A stretch of DNA of 64,000 bases, taken from contig JAJTUP010000033.1 in assembly GCA_021399435.1 (NCBI GenBank), forward strand, positions 310,001 to 374,000, given 5' to 3'. Under the pieces are notes generated by a model. The model was given only the letters and a program-made list of their open reading frames with translations, did not search any database and was not told the DNA's origin. Both the position numbers and the translations under genes were made by a program. This DNA is from Diaporthe sp. PMI_573. Taxonomy: Eukaryota; Ascomycota; Sordariomycetes; Diaporthales; Diaporthaceae. The number at the start of each line of letters is the position of its first letter. Position 1 is the first letter of the stretch. Below are positions 34,162 through 44,974 of this stretch, one piece after another.

Positions 34162-36982
34162 TCAGGCTCGGAATGCCTGCGTCATCGCATGCAAGCGATC
34201 TATCATCACCGGCGCATACGCATACAAATTATCATCAATCACCCTCGCCAGATGCCGCAGGGCGTTCTCCTCGTTGAGCTCCAGCTGCAGCCTCTCCTTG
34301 ACCTTGACAACCGCCTTGTCCGGCTCGAGTTTGATGTCTGGGATGTTCGCGTCGACCATCAGACTGAACAGGTTGAGAATAAGGTTGCTCGACTTCCGCA
34401 GCGCAGCGTACGCCAGGTAGCAGTATTGTGTAAACTGACGGTAGTGCTCGCTGTTCGTGCCCCCCATGGCTTCGACCATCTCCTTGGAGATCTTCATGGC
34501 CGGCGCAAAGGGCTTGGGGTCGCGGCCCAGGATGAAACCAAAATCGGCGTGGAAGAAGTGCCCGTCGGGGGCAAGGAGGAGGTTGTCCAGATGTCGGTCA
34601 CCGACTCCCAGGATATAAGTAATGACGCAGTAGCCAGCGCATGATCTCACGAACGTGTCCAGGGTTTCTTTGCGCAGGCCGAGAGGTGCCTTGTCGTCGG
34701 GATTGTTCTGCTTGAGGTAGGCGAGAACCGGCGCGTTCTTGTACTTGGTCACGATATTCTGGAAGGGCATCGAGGGGACAAACTGGGACAAGCCCGCGCT
34801 CGTACTCGTGGCAAGGATCTTGTAGGGCGTGAGTTTTAGGTCCAAGTTTTCTTTTTGCAGAAGCTGGTCCATGAGAGTGATTATCTGGATCACCAGCTGA
34901 TCCTGACGCAAGTCGTCACCCGTTTTGAAGATAATGGGGTAGTTTTGTCCCGTCGTGGTCTTGAAACCCACTTTGATGGGGTGAAGCGATGATTTGAAAA
35001 CGATCGTCTCCTGAGGCGCCACGCCGACGATCTTTACGGATGGATCAAGCGGCAATGGCAAGGGTGGATCTATGGTGATGAGCTCGTTCTTAGGATCAGC
35101 CAAGAAGTGCTTTACCCGGTCCGTTCTTCGAGGTATCGACTCATTCGATTCCTTAATCTCGATGGAAATCCTCGACAGGATCGCAATCCACTCAGCTTGC
35201 CGCAAGAGCAGCTTCCTGGTCTCTTTCCCGTCCGTGCGCTTTTCAAGTTCGGTCATGAAGTCAAAGGCGACCTTCTGGAACATCTTTCTGACTTCAGGTG
35301 CTTGGTCGTCGCTCATATCGTCGCATTCTACCATCAGATACCAGTAAAAGTAATTCCCGAGTATAAAGTTGTTGACTGCTCGGGAAATCAGAAACTGGGC
35401 CAATGATGAGTCCTGCGTGACTTCTTGACCAGACTCGGGAGAAATGTGCTCGAATTTGAGGGCCTGGCAGAGCTGAAGAAGGTAAAGAAGGAGCTCATCA
35501 TCGTCCGCCTTGTGCAGTCGCCTGACGGCATAGGCCCGCACAGCGGCATTGTCAAATGTCGGTCCCAATAGTTCCAGAGCATCATCCACATCAATGTCTG
35601 TCCATCTTCCGAGAACTTGCACAGCTTGCTTGGCTTCGCTCTGGTCCTGCCAGTTGACGGACTTGACAAATTTGGTTAGTGCTCTCTTGTCACGATTGAG
35701 GTGATACCGGAACTTCCATATGAGATCCTTTTCCTCGGGGGATAGCTGTTGCGTTGGAGAGTACTCCATGATGTTGTTGAGCTCGTCTCGCGTCTTCGCA
35801 TTCGGCTTGAGGTCTTTGTCCAATATCCCGTGCCTATGCTGACTCCGGACGAGCCGCCTGTGCTTACTCTCGGCTGGATTGTCTCTCTGTCCGACCTCCG
35901 GGTCGTAAACGCGGACCAGTCGACTCCCCACGCCATCTGATACACCAACTCCGTCGATACCGGGGCCATACATGACTTCTGGTGGTGGTTTCAGCTGAAT
36001 GTTAGACTGTGAGGCCGAGAGATGTTGTAGCGAAGATATTGGTGGCGGGGCATATTCGTGATCGGCAAAGACGACTGGGAAGTCGAAACGGGGGAGCTCC
36101 ACGTTGAGCGTGAACTTGGAGGGACCGGGACTAGGGTCTTGATTCTGGCCCGTCTCTTGTGTGTTCTCTCCGCTGCTTTCTCTGGCGGCGCTTTTGTGTG
36201 CACGCTGTCGCTCCAAACCCTTGACGGATGCTTTCGCAACCTGCAGGTTACGCTTCTCGAAGCCACGGAAGACCAGCTGATCCAGCCAGTCCACCTTGGC
36301 TATCTCGCCCATCTCGTGTTTCTTGAAAAGGATCTCCATTCGGTCCATCTCTTCAGCATCCTTGTCAATGACGATGACTTCGCCTTTCCTTGCCGACTTT
36401 CTTTTCCCTTCGACTGCGGGTGTAGTTGTGTTGTCATTGCCGTCTGCAAGCTTGTGTCTGTGGACGTGGCATTTTTGGCGTCCCTTATGGAGCTGGTTAT
36501 CCTTGTCAAACAGGGGGAGTGTGGTGCCGCCGAAGGGAATTGCATGTCCCTGTGCGTTATTGCCCCCAGTGGGCGATAAGTCCCATATTGTGACGGTGAG
36601 GCACGAGTTAATGGGCAGGTTGGAGTAGTGTATCGGCAGAGTCAGCCACTCATTCCATTTTCGTTCTGTCCTAAAAGCTTTATATGCTGTTTGAACAGGG
36701 ACTGTCAGGGGCTTCGAGCCTGCCCAAACTTGCACCGTGATATAGAGATCCGAGTGAGGGCTGGTGTTGGAGCCGATATGGCGAAGCTCTGGCTTCTCGA
36801 GGAGCGTGGAGAAGAGGTAAGGGGTTTCATCGCCTTCCAAGTTGATTCTGAAATTGGTCAGCACAGTACCACCTTCAAAAAAGTCACAAGCAAGTGGTTT
36901 TCCGATCGTGAAGACAAGCTTACATGCGGACCCTGACAGGATATTGGACAGCCTCGGAACTCGTGAAGGAGAAGGGCTCCAT
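34162..36982 (-). CDS. VPS34: Class III phosphatidylinositol 3-kinase Vps34
   Basis: Two exons (36982-36924 and 36847-34162) join across a 76-bp intron (GTAAGC donor, TTTCAG acceptor) and give 914 residues. Exon 1 encodes MEPFSFTSSEAVQYPVRVRI and is in a different frame from the long open frame over the intron, so a frame-only annotation would get the N-terminus wrong. Domains in order are a C2 domain (about 20-240), the PIK helical domain (about 370-560) and a C-terminal lipid kinase with GDDLRQDQLV, GVGDRHLDNLLL and HADFGFILG, the catalytic and activation loops. The tail IDDNLYAYAPVMIDRLH is typical. Vps34 makes PI3P on endosomes and autophagic membranes with Vps15 and Atg6/Vps30. The gene is divergent from NSE4. 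Confidence 0.96.
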
Positions 36983-37454
36983 TGTTCCACGTCTTTGGCT
37001 TGCTACCACCCCGACTGCTGCGGATTGGGAGTGCTCAGAAGCCAGATGCTTCGATCCTCAACTGAGGAGTCAGATCATAGCCCCGGTGAGTAGAAGACTA
37101 CGTGTTGATAATCGTCAAAGAGAGGATGTTGCCCCGTTTGCCTGGTGAGATCATCACCACGGCGCTAACGGTGGTGACATGAGCTCCCGATAAGCCTTAT
37201 CAGACGTGGGAGCTGCCCTGGGAGGACAGGGACGGCCCCGGTAAGGCTGCGCAAGAGGCTACCCCACGACCCGCTGCACCCCCCCCCCACAGCACTTTCC
37301 CTAGACGCGTCCCCCATTCTCAAGTCGCGTCAGGGTCCAACCTGCCTAATCGCCGAAGGTCTTTCATCTCAACTTCTCGGTCACCTCCTGTGGACTTTTG
37401 GTCACGAATCTCCCATCTCTCAAGAGGATTCTCTCACTTTGCATTACGGCCACA
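36983..37454. promoter_or_regulatory. Divergent promoter region VPS34/NSE4
   Basis: There are 472 bases between the two start codons. A C-run interrupted by A is near 37280-37290. No TATA-like element stands out. Confidence 0.5.
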
Positions 37455-38667
37455 ATGGAGTCCGACGAAGACGCAAGCAAATATGACCCAGAGCAGTCGC
37501 TCGAGGAGCGTCGCGAGATCCAACAGAGCATCCGTGACCTCGAGAGAGACATGCATGAGAATGCAGAGGCTTACATGCAGGTCGGGTCCACAAAGGTCTC
37601 GGACGCCCTTATCCGGCTCGAGGAGATCAACAAGAAGATTAAACAGACCAACGAAGCTGCTATCGATTCCAAGGCCCTCGTCACCCTGGTCGATCTCCAG
37701 AGCCGCAGGCTGCAGAAACTGACCGCCGGAAACCTGGGGAATGGCATTGACACGGACGAGTTCGTCTCCAAGTGCATCACTTACATGCGCCGAGGCGCTG
37801 GCATAGCGGACGACGAGGACGAGGAGCTGTCGCACACCCAGCGCAACCGTCGGGTCGGTGCGCAACGAGGCGCGATTGGATCCGACGATGACGCCTCGGA
37901 TGACGAGGAGGGTGGTGATATGATGGACTGGGCGCACCTCGGGCGGTACGCCTGCATCCCCAACGTACGAAGACCAGCACTGTCGGGATTCTTGCTTGGG
38001 CCTCTGTCTGTGCAAAAGAAAGCCCGCAAGCTGGTCACAAGGACAGCGCCTCTGCGGGTACGCGACCTGCAGGAGGTTCGGCCTGAAGTGTTGAACACTG
38101 AGGACCTCGCAAAGAACGAGAACGACCTGACCGCCATCTGCAATAAGATATTAAAGCAGCTGAAGTCGGTGAGGGACACGGCAATACGGGAGTTGCAGAA
38201 GATGCAAGACGACGACAGCATAGATGGCGAGCAGATGGAAAGGGCAATGGAAATACTGGGTATCACTGAGACGGGCAACATCGACCTGGTACGATTCTGC
38301 ACCAATCCCAGGTCTTTCGGTCAGACAGTGGAAAACATGTTTTACGTGAGCTTCCTGATTCGCGAGGGAATGGTGGAAGTGCATTTCGAGGAGAATGGGC
38401 TGCCGTCTCTTTGTGAGTGTGGACACTAATGGCTTACTTGATCGTGGCTCTGGCTAACATGAACTAGGCCCATCCAGCGCAGGTGAACAGGGACAGCCGT
38501 CAAATTCCGTGTCCAATCACGGGACCATGAAGCGGCAAGCAATCATGTCAATCGACATGCCAACGTGGAGAGATCTTATACAGGCCTTCAACATTAAAGA
38601 GCCTATGATTGAACACAGACAAGAGTCACAATCACAGGGCCCAGGAGCGCGAGGCTGGTACAGCTGA
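37455..38667 (+). CDS. NSE4: Nse4 kleisin subunit of the SMC5/6 complex
   Basis: Two exons (37455-38412 and 38468-38667) join across a 55-bp intron (GTGAGT donor, CTAG acceptor, phase 1) and give 385 residues. The N-terminal kleisin part lies near residues 30-120 (LEEINKKIKQTNEAAIDSKA, then LVDLQSRRLQKL). An acidic linker follows, then DMMDWAHLGRYA and the C-terminal winged-helix part with NMFYVSFLIREGMVEVHFEE. The second exon supplies the highly conserved MPTWRDLIQAFNIKEPMI. Nse4 bridges the Smc5 and Smc6 heads and is needed for DNA repair and chromosome segregation. The start was placed at MESDEDASK; a 19-codon in-frame extension upstream is not typical of the family. Confidence 0.94.
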
Positions 38668-39415
38668 CCTAGCAGGCTAGCGGGACATTACACGTTGCTT
38701 GCGTTGCATGTCCAACCATTCAGAGCACAAGGCCGAAATGGCATCCGGTTTGGAGCAAAGGGCGTTCGGCGTTTGGGAAGGACCTGGCCACAATTACACT
38801 CAGCCAGCCAGAAAGGTATTGTGGTTTGTTGCGGGAGTACTTGATTGTTGACGGCCTCTCTTCAAGAGGCGCACCGCTCACGTGCGCCATTCGACTAGCG
38901 GTAGCGATTTCGGCTGCAGGCTACGCCTGGTGACTTATGCTTTCGAGCCCAGTGAAATTGCCACGAAGGCATGCTCATATGCTCAATGCAACAGGAGGCA
39001 AGCTTTTCGACGTGCAAGTGATTTTTTTGGGGGTGGGTTGGTCGTGGCGTCCGGATCCGTTGAGAATGGCTTGTCGGCCCCTTGCGTTCATAAGCACAAC
39101 ACAAAGCCGCCGGTCCTCACTTCCACCCCTCCACTCCTCCGCTCCTCCGCATCGCCGTTTTCGTCTCATTACTCTCAGTTTAATTCTGCTTTGGGGGAGT
39201 TTCTTTATCACCAACGTGCGACTTCATGTGAACGAGACAATGGGATGGTGCGGCGGCATAAGAGGGTGTTTGAGCAGCGAAGCACCGGGGAGGATTGCGG
39301 TTGATAGTCCCAAGGTTGTTTCGCTGAAGGCTGTGAGTGCTGTCTGCGAGCGTATTGTCGTAAAAGGCATACAGCAGCAGCCTACTGGCACCAAACATCA
39401 TTACTGCCAGCCGCG
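38668..39415. other. Intergenic region upstream of the 1171-residue gene
   Basis: There are 748 bases without a recognisable gene. This is the probable promoter and leader of the downstream plus-strand gene. An inverted motif or TACCTAGGTA copy was not found here. Confidence 0.5.
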
Positions 39416-42400
39416 ATGTCGAATACAGGCGGGGACGATGGCGAAGGAGACACACCGCTGCCTCCTGATGCGCCAGCAGGTGATTTTGAGCTGATGGGCG
39501 TCGAAGACTTCGACCCAAGTGCTGATAGAGACCATGGTCCGGCCCCTCAGCCACCGGCCGTCGCCGAACGAAATCCGGACAATGAGGGCACGCAAGACAC
39601 AACTGCCACCGAGCAGCGGCAACAAGAGGATGATCAAGGAGCTGCCCCAGTGCGCCGAGAAACCCCCGGTCCCCACGATGCACAATCACAGGGTTCGAAT
39701 TCGGTACGAGCATCCTCGCCATCTGGGACTGAACCAGCGAAACCGTCCAAAGGCTGGGTGTCAAAAGTAATCACATCGTTTAGTGGAAAGAGGGGCCGAC
39801 GTTCTTCCTCAGCCACGGACGATAGCACAGGCAACGTCCCACAGAGGTCCAACACGTCCACAGCATCTGGATCTCGGCCTGTTTCTGTTGCGGAGGAGTC
39901 AGAAACCCCAGGTCCCGGAGCACCAGGCCCCGAGCTCGTTGGTCCCTCCCGTCGTAGGAATAACAGTCAAGGCAGCAGTTCACAAGGGAATGCAGGATCA
40001 TCCCCGGAAGAAGGCACTGCCGGCTCCCGGGCGACACGCGCCGATACGGGGCTTTCGCTCAATATTGACGTTGCCCAGTTCGAAGCCATGGGAGCGAACG
40101 TCCCTACACCTAGTCAAATCAGTCGGCCCAGTCCGATTGGGGGGCCAAGGAGCGCTGGCGGCAGCCTACCTGACCCTGAGTATGAGCTCACTAGACGGAA
40201 CCGCGCTTTCGTCGGACTATACGACCAACTGAGGTCCCGTGGAATCATAGTAAGTGGGACGGATTTCGAGGAGCGCTATGACAGGGCCAGGGATTGGAGA
40301 TTCCAGCTTGACGCCAACGTGCTGGATCAAACGGCGTACCAGGGGGCGGCAGGCGTGAGAGATGTGGTCGCATCGTCTGGAGCAAATATTCCGCAGGACA
40401 TCCGGGATCAGATTATCGGGGCAGCGCGAGGGGGAGCCAACGCAATGTTGGTTACACTGAATAACGCACTCGCCGACGAGAGGAACTTTGTGGAGAACAC
40501 CACCAATGATATATTAACCCTCATTGACAATGCGACGCCCACCCAGGATCGCCGGCGAGGCACCTCGCGCGCCTCCAGGGCAGAGTCTTTGGCGTCTGAT
40601 GCATCACAACCCGAGCTCCCACCCATGGACCGCAGAAGGCTTTTGGCAAATACGAGGGAGGCACTCGTGGACAGGATCCTGGCCATGGACAACCAACGCC
40701 AAGAGACCGAGGACGCAGTGGCTACGCTCGAAGAGGAAGCGGTGGAAACGCAGGACCGGTACAAAGAAGAAATAGGGGGATTGCGAGCCCAACTGTCTCA
40801 AGTTCGGAGTGAACTCGAAAGGCAAATTGACAGCCTTCAACAGGAAAGGGACTATTATATGGAGCAGGCCGAGCAACGCCCAAGAGTCAACTCGCCGAGA
40901 CAGGATCCCGCAGACCAGCCGCCAAGTAGATACCCCTCCGAGGGATCTCCCCAACCAACTCAATCCAGATCGCGGTCAGAGTCGGTCCCCAGATCCCCGC
41001 AGCGCCAGCAGGCCTTCGAGGGTGTGATGACCGTCCTTGGAAACCTCGCGCGGCACGAGGCTCTGGCGCAGCAGCTCCATGCAAATGCCGGCCTCGACGT
41101 CCCGGCCTTGACTTACGCCGCAGAACCATTCTCGGTCAATGCTCAGTTATCCAGAAGCCATATCGGGTACCAGCTACGCGAACTTGCAGAGGACAATGAT
41201 CTACTCAGGCAGCGCGAGACCCAGCTCCTGGATCGAGTCAGGGCTCTCGAAGCCGCACAAGATTTCCCCTCTGACCAATCGGGAACTGGCTTTTTCGGCA
41301 GTCTGCTCGGGAGAAACAGCGAAAGAGCAGAGTCGTCACATGGCGATGCACGAAGTCGGTCGGATACGCGCGCAGGTCCAGCTGCACCGATCCGAAATCT
41401 CGCCGATGAACTAGCGTCACAGGGCAGTGGAGGAACATCAGATCTGGGCATTAGACAACCCCCTGGGTCTAGGAGGCAATCGAGAGCTGGCAGTAGACAC
41501 TCAGCGGCTGGCGATAGGCACTCAGTGGCTGGTAGCAGGCACTCGAATGCTTCCAGTGAGAACTCAGCTGCTTATATGACGCCGCCAGAGGGAGAACCTG
41601 CTGCTGTGAATCCTGCACCTCTCCGCGCGATTCCGGAATGGCTGGCCACGCATCCCAACGGACCCTGTGACAACTGCCTACCGGTCTCCCGATTCCCCCC
41701 GGAGCTGGGCGAGTTGCCAACCTGTGGCTGTACTTGTGACCTCGCTCTCACGAACCCGCCGCCTCGCGCGGGACGCTCATCAAGGACGGGGTCGTCAAGG
41801 TCTCGGACTGGTAGCGGCCGCAGTGTGAGGTTTGCAGACGATGAGCCGGCAGCAGTAGGGAGCGGCGGCAGGAGGCCCGCTCCGCTTGATTTGTCCGCAT
41901 TCGGCAACCTCGAGGAGAACAATGCCGACAGGCCGAATACGCCGTACCCAGCGGAAGCGGAGGGCGGCCAGCCTGGTGCCCCAGACCCGGGCGAGCAAGC
42001 AGAGGCCGGACCGGCGCAAGGCTCAGCGGGAGAAGGCTCAGCGGGAGAAGGCTCAGCGGGAGTCGCACCAGCCCTTGGCGGGCAAGAAGAGGCCGTGCCA
42101 ATACAGGTCTCAGTGGAAGAGGCCCCAGTAGTAGTAGAAGAGCCGCCGGTGGTAGAGCCGCCGGTGGTAGCGCCTGTTGGCAGGCGTGGCGGGAGGTGCC
42201 CCTGCTGCGGCAGAGGTGCGTATGGCGAGCCTCCCGCGGGTGGAGTGCCACAGGTCGCCTTCTACGTTTGCAGAAACATGGCTGGACAGCCGATCCCTCC
42301 GCCAGGCGAAGCGCCGACGGATTTCTTCCGGGGCGTGATGAATGCACTAGGTCTCGTTCCCGCTGAACCAAGACCTGCCGCCCCTGGGGGAGGAGAGAGA

Positions 42401-42931
42401 GGGGACGAAAACCCTCCTGCGGGGCCAGAGCCGCCCGCCAATGGGCCTGCTGAAGCCTTCGTCCCAGGCCCTGGGCCGGCACCCCGAGATGGAGTCATGT
42501 GGCATCTGACGGTGTTCTGGACTCTGATCAGTTTCTGTGTCTACCCACTCCTGGCTTTCCGCCACTTTCCGAGGATAATGTTTTGGTTTGGGGCCGTGTT
42601 ATGGAATTGTACGGCATGGGGCTGGTACTTCACCCAGGCATACCTGGCGGGGCGGAACGTGGCACGCCCTGTACTTGCCAGGTTTCCGATGTGGGAAGCC
42701 GTGTGCGCCGTTCTCTTGTTGTTGGTCTTATGGTTCATTACAATGCTCATAGCCATATACGAGGAGAGGAGGATATGGAAGGCTGCCAATGCTCATCTCT
42801 CAGCGTCATATTTCAGAGGAGTGGCATACCGAAGGCCGTATCCGTGGTATACGGCGTTCGAGGTTGTTCCCGACCTGATATGGCCAGCCTTTGGTCGGCT
42901 GTCCGAGTGGCTCCATGGGTGGTACTTTTGA
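39416..42931 (+). CDS. Unknown protein with coiled coil and C-terminal membrane helices (1171 aa)
   Basis: This is a single exon from an ATG, 1171 residues. Residues 1-250 are acidic and disordered. About 250-360 is more ordered (YDQLRSRGIIVSGTDFEERYD). About 430-490 forms a coiled coil (RQETEDAVATLEEEAVETQ... REDLERQIDSLQQERD-like heptads). A Ser/Arg tract with short repeats follows (RQSRAGSRHS, DRHSVAGSRHS). Two Cys clusters are notable: CDNCLP with CGCTC (about 750-780) and CPCCGRG (about 925), possibly metal-binding. Near 870 a 15-bp tandem repeat encodes GEGSA units. The last 150 residues hold three hydrophobic helices (WTLISFCVYPLLAF, IMFWFGAVLWNCTAWGWYF, VCAVLLLLVLWFITMLIAIY). I know no named family. 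A cytosolic domain tethered to an internal membrane is inferred. Confidence 0.88.
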   Translation: MSNTGGDDGEGDTPLPPDAPAGDFELMGVEDFDPSADRDHGPAPQPPAVAERNPDNEGTQDTTATEQRQQEDDQGAAPVRRETPGPHDAQSQGSNSVRASSPSGTEPAKPSKGWVSKVITSFSGKRGRRSSSATDDSTGNVPQRSNTSTASGSRPVSVAEESETPGPGAPGPELVGPSRRRNNSQGSSSQGNAGSSPEEGTAGSRATRADTGLSLNIDVAQFEAMGANVPTPSQISRPSPIGGPRSAGGSLPDPEYELTRRNRAFVGLYDQLRSRGIIVSGTDFEERYDRARDWRFQLDANVLDQTAYQGAAGVRDVVASSGANIPQDIRDQIIGAARGGANAMLVTLNNALADERNFVENTTNDILTLIDNATPTQDRRRGTSRASRAESLASDASQPELPPMDRRRLLANTREALVDRILAMDNQRQETEDAVATLEEEAVETQDRYKEEIGGLRAQLSQVRSELERQIDSLQQERDYYMEQAEQRPRVNSPRQDPADQPPSRYPSEGSPQPTQSRSRSESVPRSPQRQQAFEGVMTVLGNLARHEALAQQLHANAGLDVPALTYAAEPFSVNAQLSRSHIGYQLRELAEDNDLLRQRETQLLDRVRALEAAQDFPSDQSGTGFFGSLLGRNSERAESSHGDARSRSDTRAGPAAPIRNLADELASQGSGGTSDLGIRQPPGSRRQSRAGSRHSAAGDRHSVAGSRHSNASSENSAAYMTPPEGEPAAVNPAPLRAIPEWLATHPNGPCDNCLPVSRFPPELGELPTCGCTCDLALTNPPPRAGRSSRTGSSRSRTGSGRSVRFADDEPAAVGSGGRRPAPLDLSAFGNLEENNADRPNTPYPAEAEGGQPGAPDPGEQAEAGPAQGSAGEGSAGEGSAGVAPALGGQEEAVPIQVSVEEAPVVVEEPPVVEPPVVAPVGRRGGRCPCCGRGAYGEPPAGGVPQVAFYVCRNMAGQPIPPPGEAPTDFFRGVMNALGLVPAEPRPAAPGGGERGDENPPAGPEPPANGPAEAFVPGPGPAPRDGVMWHLTVFWTLISFCVYPLLAFRHFPRIMFWFGAVLWNCTAWGWYFTQAYLAGRNVARPVLARFPMWEAVCAVLLLLVLWFITMLIAIYEERRIWKAANAHLSASYFRGVAYRRPYPWYTAFEVVPDLIWPAFGRLSEWLHGWYF
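42020..42062 (+). repeat. 15-bp tandem repeat inside the coding sequence
   Basis: Nearly three copies of a unit starting GGCTCAGCGGGAGAA are in frame within the 1171-residue gene and encode GSAGE units. This is a likely site of length variation between strains. Confidence 0.85.
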
Positions 42932-43986
42932 TGGGTAGTATCACAGCAAGTTCGGATCCGGGGATGCAGAAGGTACATACTCTGGCGGCTCGGGTTCCTT
43001 TGACCGGTCGTAGTGTAACGTTAAGAAGATCCATAGGTAGACGACACAATGAGCAATGCGATGACCAAGATGTGTGACAGAGTATCTATGCTCTACGCTT
43101 GTGCATGTGGTGTACGGAAAGCTGAGGTGCGGTAAAGGTTGAAATGCGGTGCACTGTAGATATACATCTGAAGTAATGACTGCTAGTCCGATCTCACTGC
43201 CCTAGCCAACAAGTTGCACATTCGCCCAGACATCCCGCCCCTATTCTCTGGACCTGGTGAGGGAGCGACAATCACCAGATTGACTATTGCCCTTCAGGGT
43301 GCGGTGTGGAAGATGCTTCATGGTCCGTGTGCACGTATTGGATTTAGGGGACCCCTCTTCGAGCAGAGTCCCCGCTACGGGGCAGAATGGGCGGGCGGGA
43401 TCGTCAAAATACCCAGGCAGGGCGTCATAGGGGGCTTTTGATTCCTGACCGAGAGATGCAATTCTCGAGTCATTCCACAGAGGGATGATGGGCTCCTCTC
43501 TGCCTCGTAGTTGACTCAAGACATTCGGCGTCAGGGCACGTGGAGCATCTGCGCGCCCATCTGACCTTGTTACGTACTCCGGGATCTGCAAGCCTCCCGT
43601 CCCGCGCTGGAGGAGCTGGAGGAGCGGGTTGATTATAAGGGGGCGGTTGAGGCACAACATAGCTTCACTGCGAGCCACAGAAGGAAACATGGCGTGGCAA
43701 ACCTTGGTCCTCGGAAGTGGTTGCGGATGAGTCGAGACGATGATGCATCATCTCAGATAAGGTTCACCCGAGAGTGGCCACGTCCCGCAGGGTCCTCGTT
43801 CGTGTGACCTCAGCCGCCGTACCTGGTACTCCGCCCTCAGTGCCTGGATATAGCGCCATGCCTAGCTTCGGCAGGCTTTCACTGCATGACCACGGCGCAG
43901 ATGTGGACGGAAGAGACGGCCTCGTGCCAGCCTCATGTCTGGCATCGCGTCCGGCAATGGAGCGGGTGCAGCTCATACAATACCTA

Positions 43987-44005
43987 CCTACTGTGTAGGT
44001 ACCTA
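43987..44005. promoter_or_regulatory. 19-bp hairpin motif, copy 2
   Basis: This is identical to the 19-mer at 32434-32452, again in upstream DNA of a plus-strand gene. The TACCTACC preceding it extends the inverted symmetry. Confidence 0.5.
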
Positions 44006-44533
44006 CGTATGTATCTGCGATAGATACAGGCGGCCCAGGTGCAGGAGCTCTTATCAGGGGAGCTTGCCTGCTTGCTGCCGAGGGAGCGCAGCTGCCTGCC
44101 ATTGCAAGTCCGGGGAAAGCTCCCAAGCCTGCCAGCCCAGCCCCCCCCCCCCAAAATTCCGTTTCCGAACCAAAAGAAGCGGCCTCCAGCCACTGTGCTG
44201 ACAGGCAGAGCCTGACAGCTAGACACAGTACACAGTAGCTGGGTGCAGCTTCCTGCCCGTATCCCTCCCCCCCCGCCTCCTTGTGGGGCGCAGGCAGGCA
44301 GGGGTTAGACGCTTGCACTCAAGGCGAGCTCCGCAAGGCAGCCGTAGGCTGCGCACACGCCTTACCTAAGACGCACCGCCCTAGCAGCCCGTGTCGCCCA
44401 GTCGCCCTGGATGCCGAGACTGTGAGAGCTGGCTCTCGGGGCCATTTGCCTGGCAGGCGAGCGGGCGAGACGTACTTGCGACTTGGGGCCCCACTTGCGC
44501 CTGGGATCCCATCCCCCGCTTGGCAAGCGGTAC

Positions 44534-44545
44534 GTACCTAGGTAC
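44534..44545. promoter_or_regulatory. GTACCTAGGTAC palindrome
   Basis: This is a perfect 12-bp palindrome about 430 bases upstream of the subtilisin start. It is a member of the TACCTAGGTA set in this window. Confidence 0.45.
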
Positions 44546-44974
44546 ACTACATCGTACCCGTGGTGTCGTCAGTCGTCATCCTTAGCGGGTGATAACGCCG
44601 GTCCCGTGCCTTTCCTTCCTCTGATAACGACAGCAGCTGGCCCAACAACGCAACCCTGCCGCTGCTGATCGGCCTGCTCTGTCCCTCGGCCTCTTGTCCC
44701 CTACCTGCCATCTTAAACCCTCGTCCTTCCTCTTCCTCCTCCCATCATCATCATCACAACACAACCAACCTGACCATCCATCATCGTTTTCTGTATCTCG
44801 CGTCCGCACGACCTCTGCTCTTCATCTCCTGTCCTCGCGCCTATTCTTCGTCATTCCTGATCCCTACTTTGTCCGTAACCTTTTGTCGTCGCTGGTAGAC
44901 ATCCACTGACCATTCTCCATTCCTTATCTTTCCTGCCACTCGCGCCCCCCCCCCCCAAAAGACTCTCAGTCACC

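Larger units (their letters stand above)
42932..44974. other. Intergenic region and leader of the subtilisin gene
   Basis: This 2-kb region has a hairpin 19-mer (43987-44005), a GTACCTAGGTAC palindrome (44534-44545), C10 near 44143-44152 and a C13 run that ends about 20 bases before the subtilisin start codon. The right 300 bases are C/T-rich and read as leader. No gene is supported on either strand; the 149-codon minus-strand frame at 43241-43690 has no domain. Confidence 0.55.
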
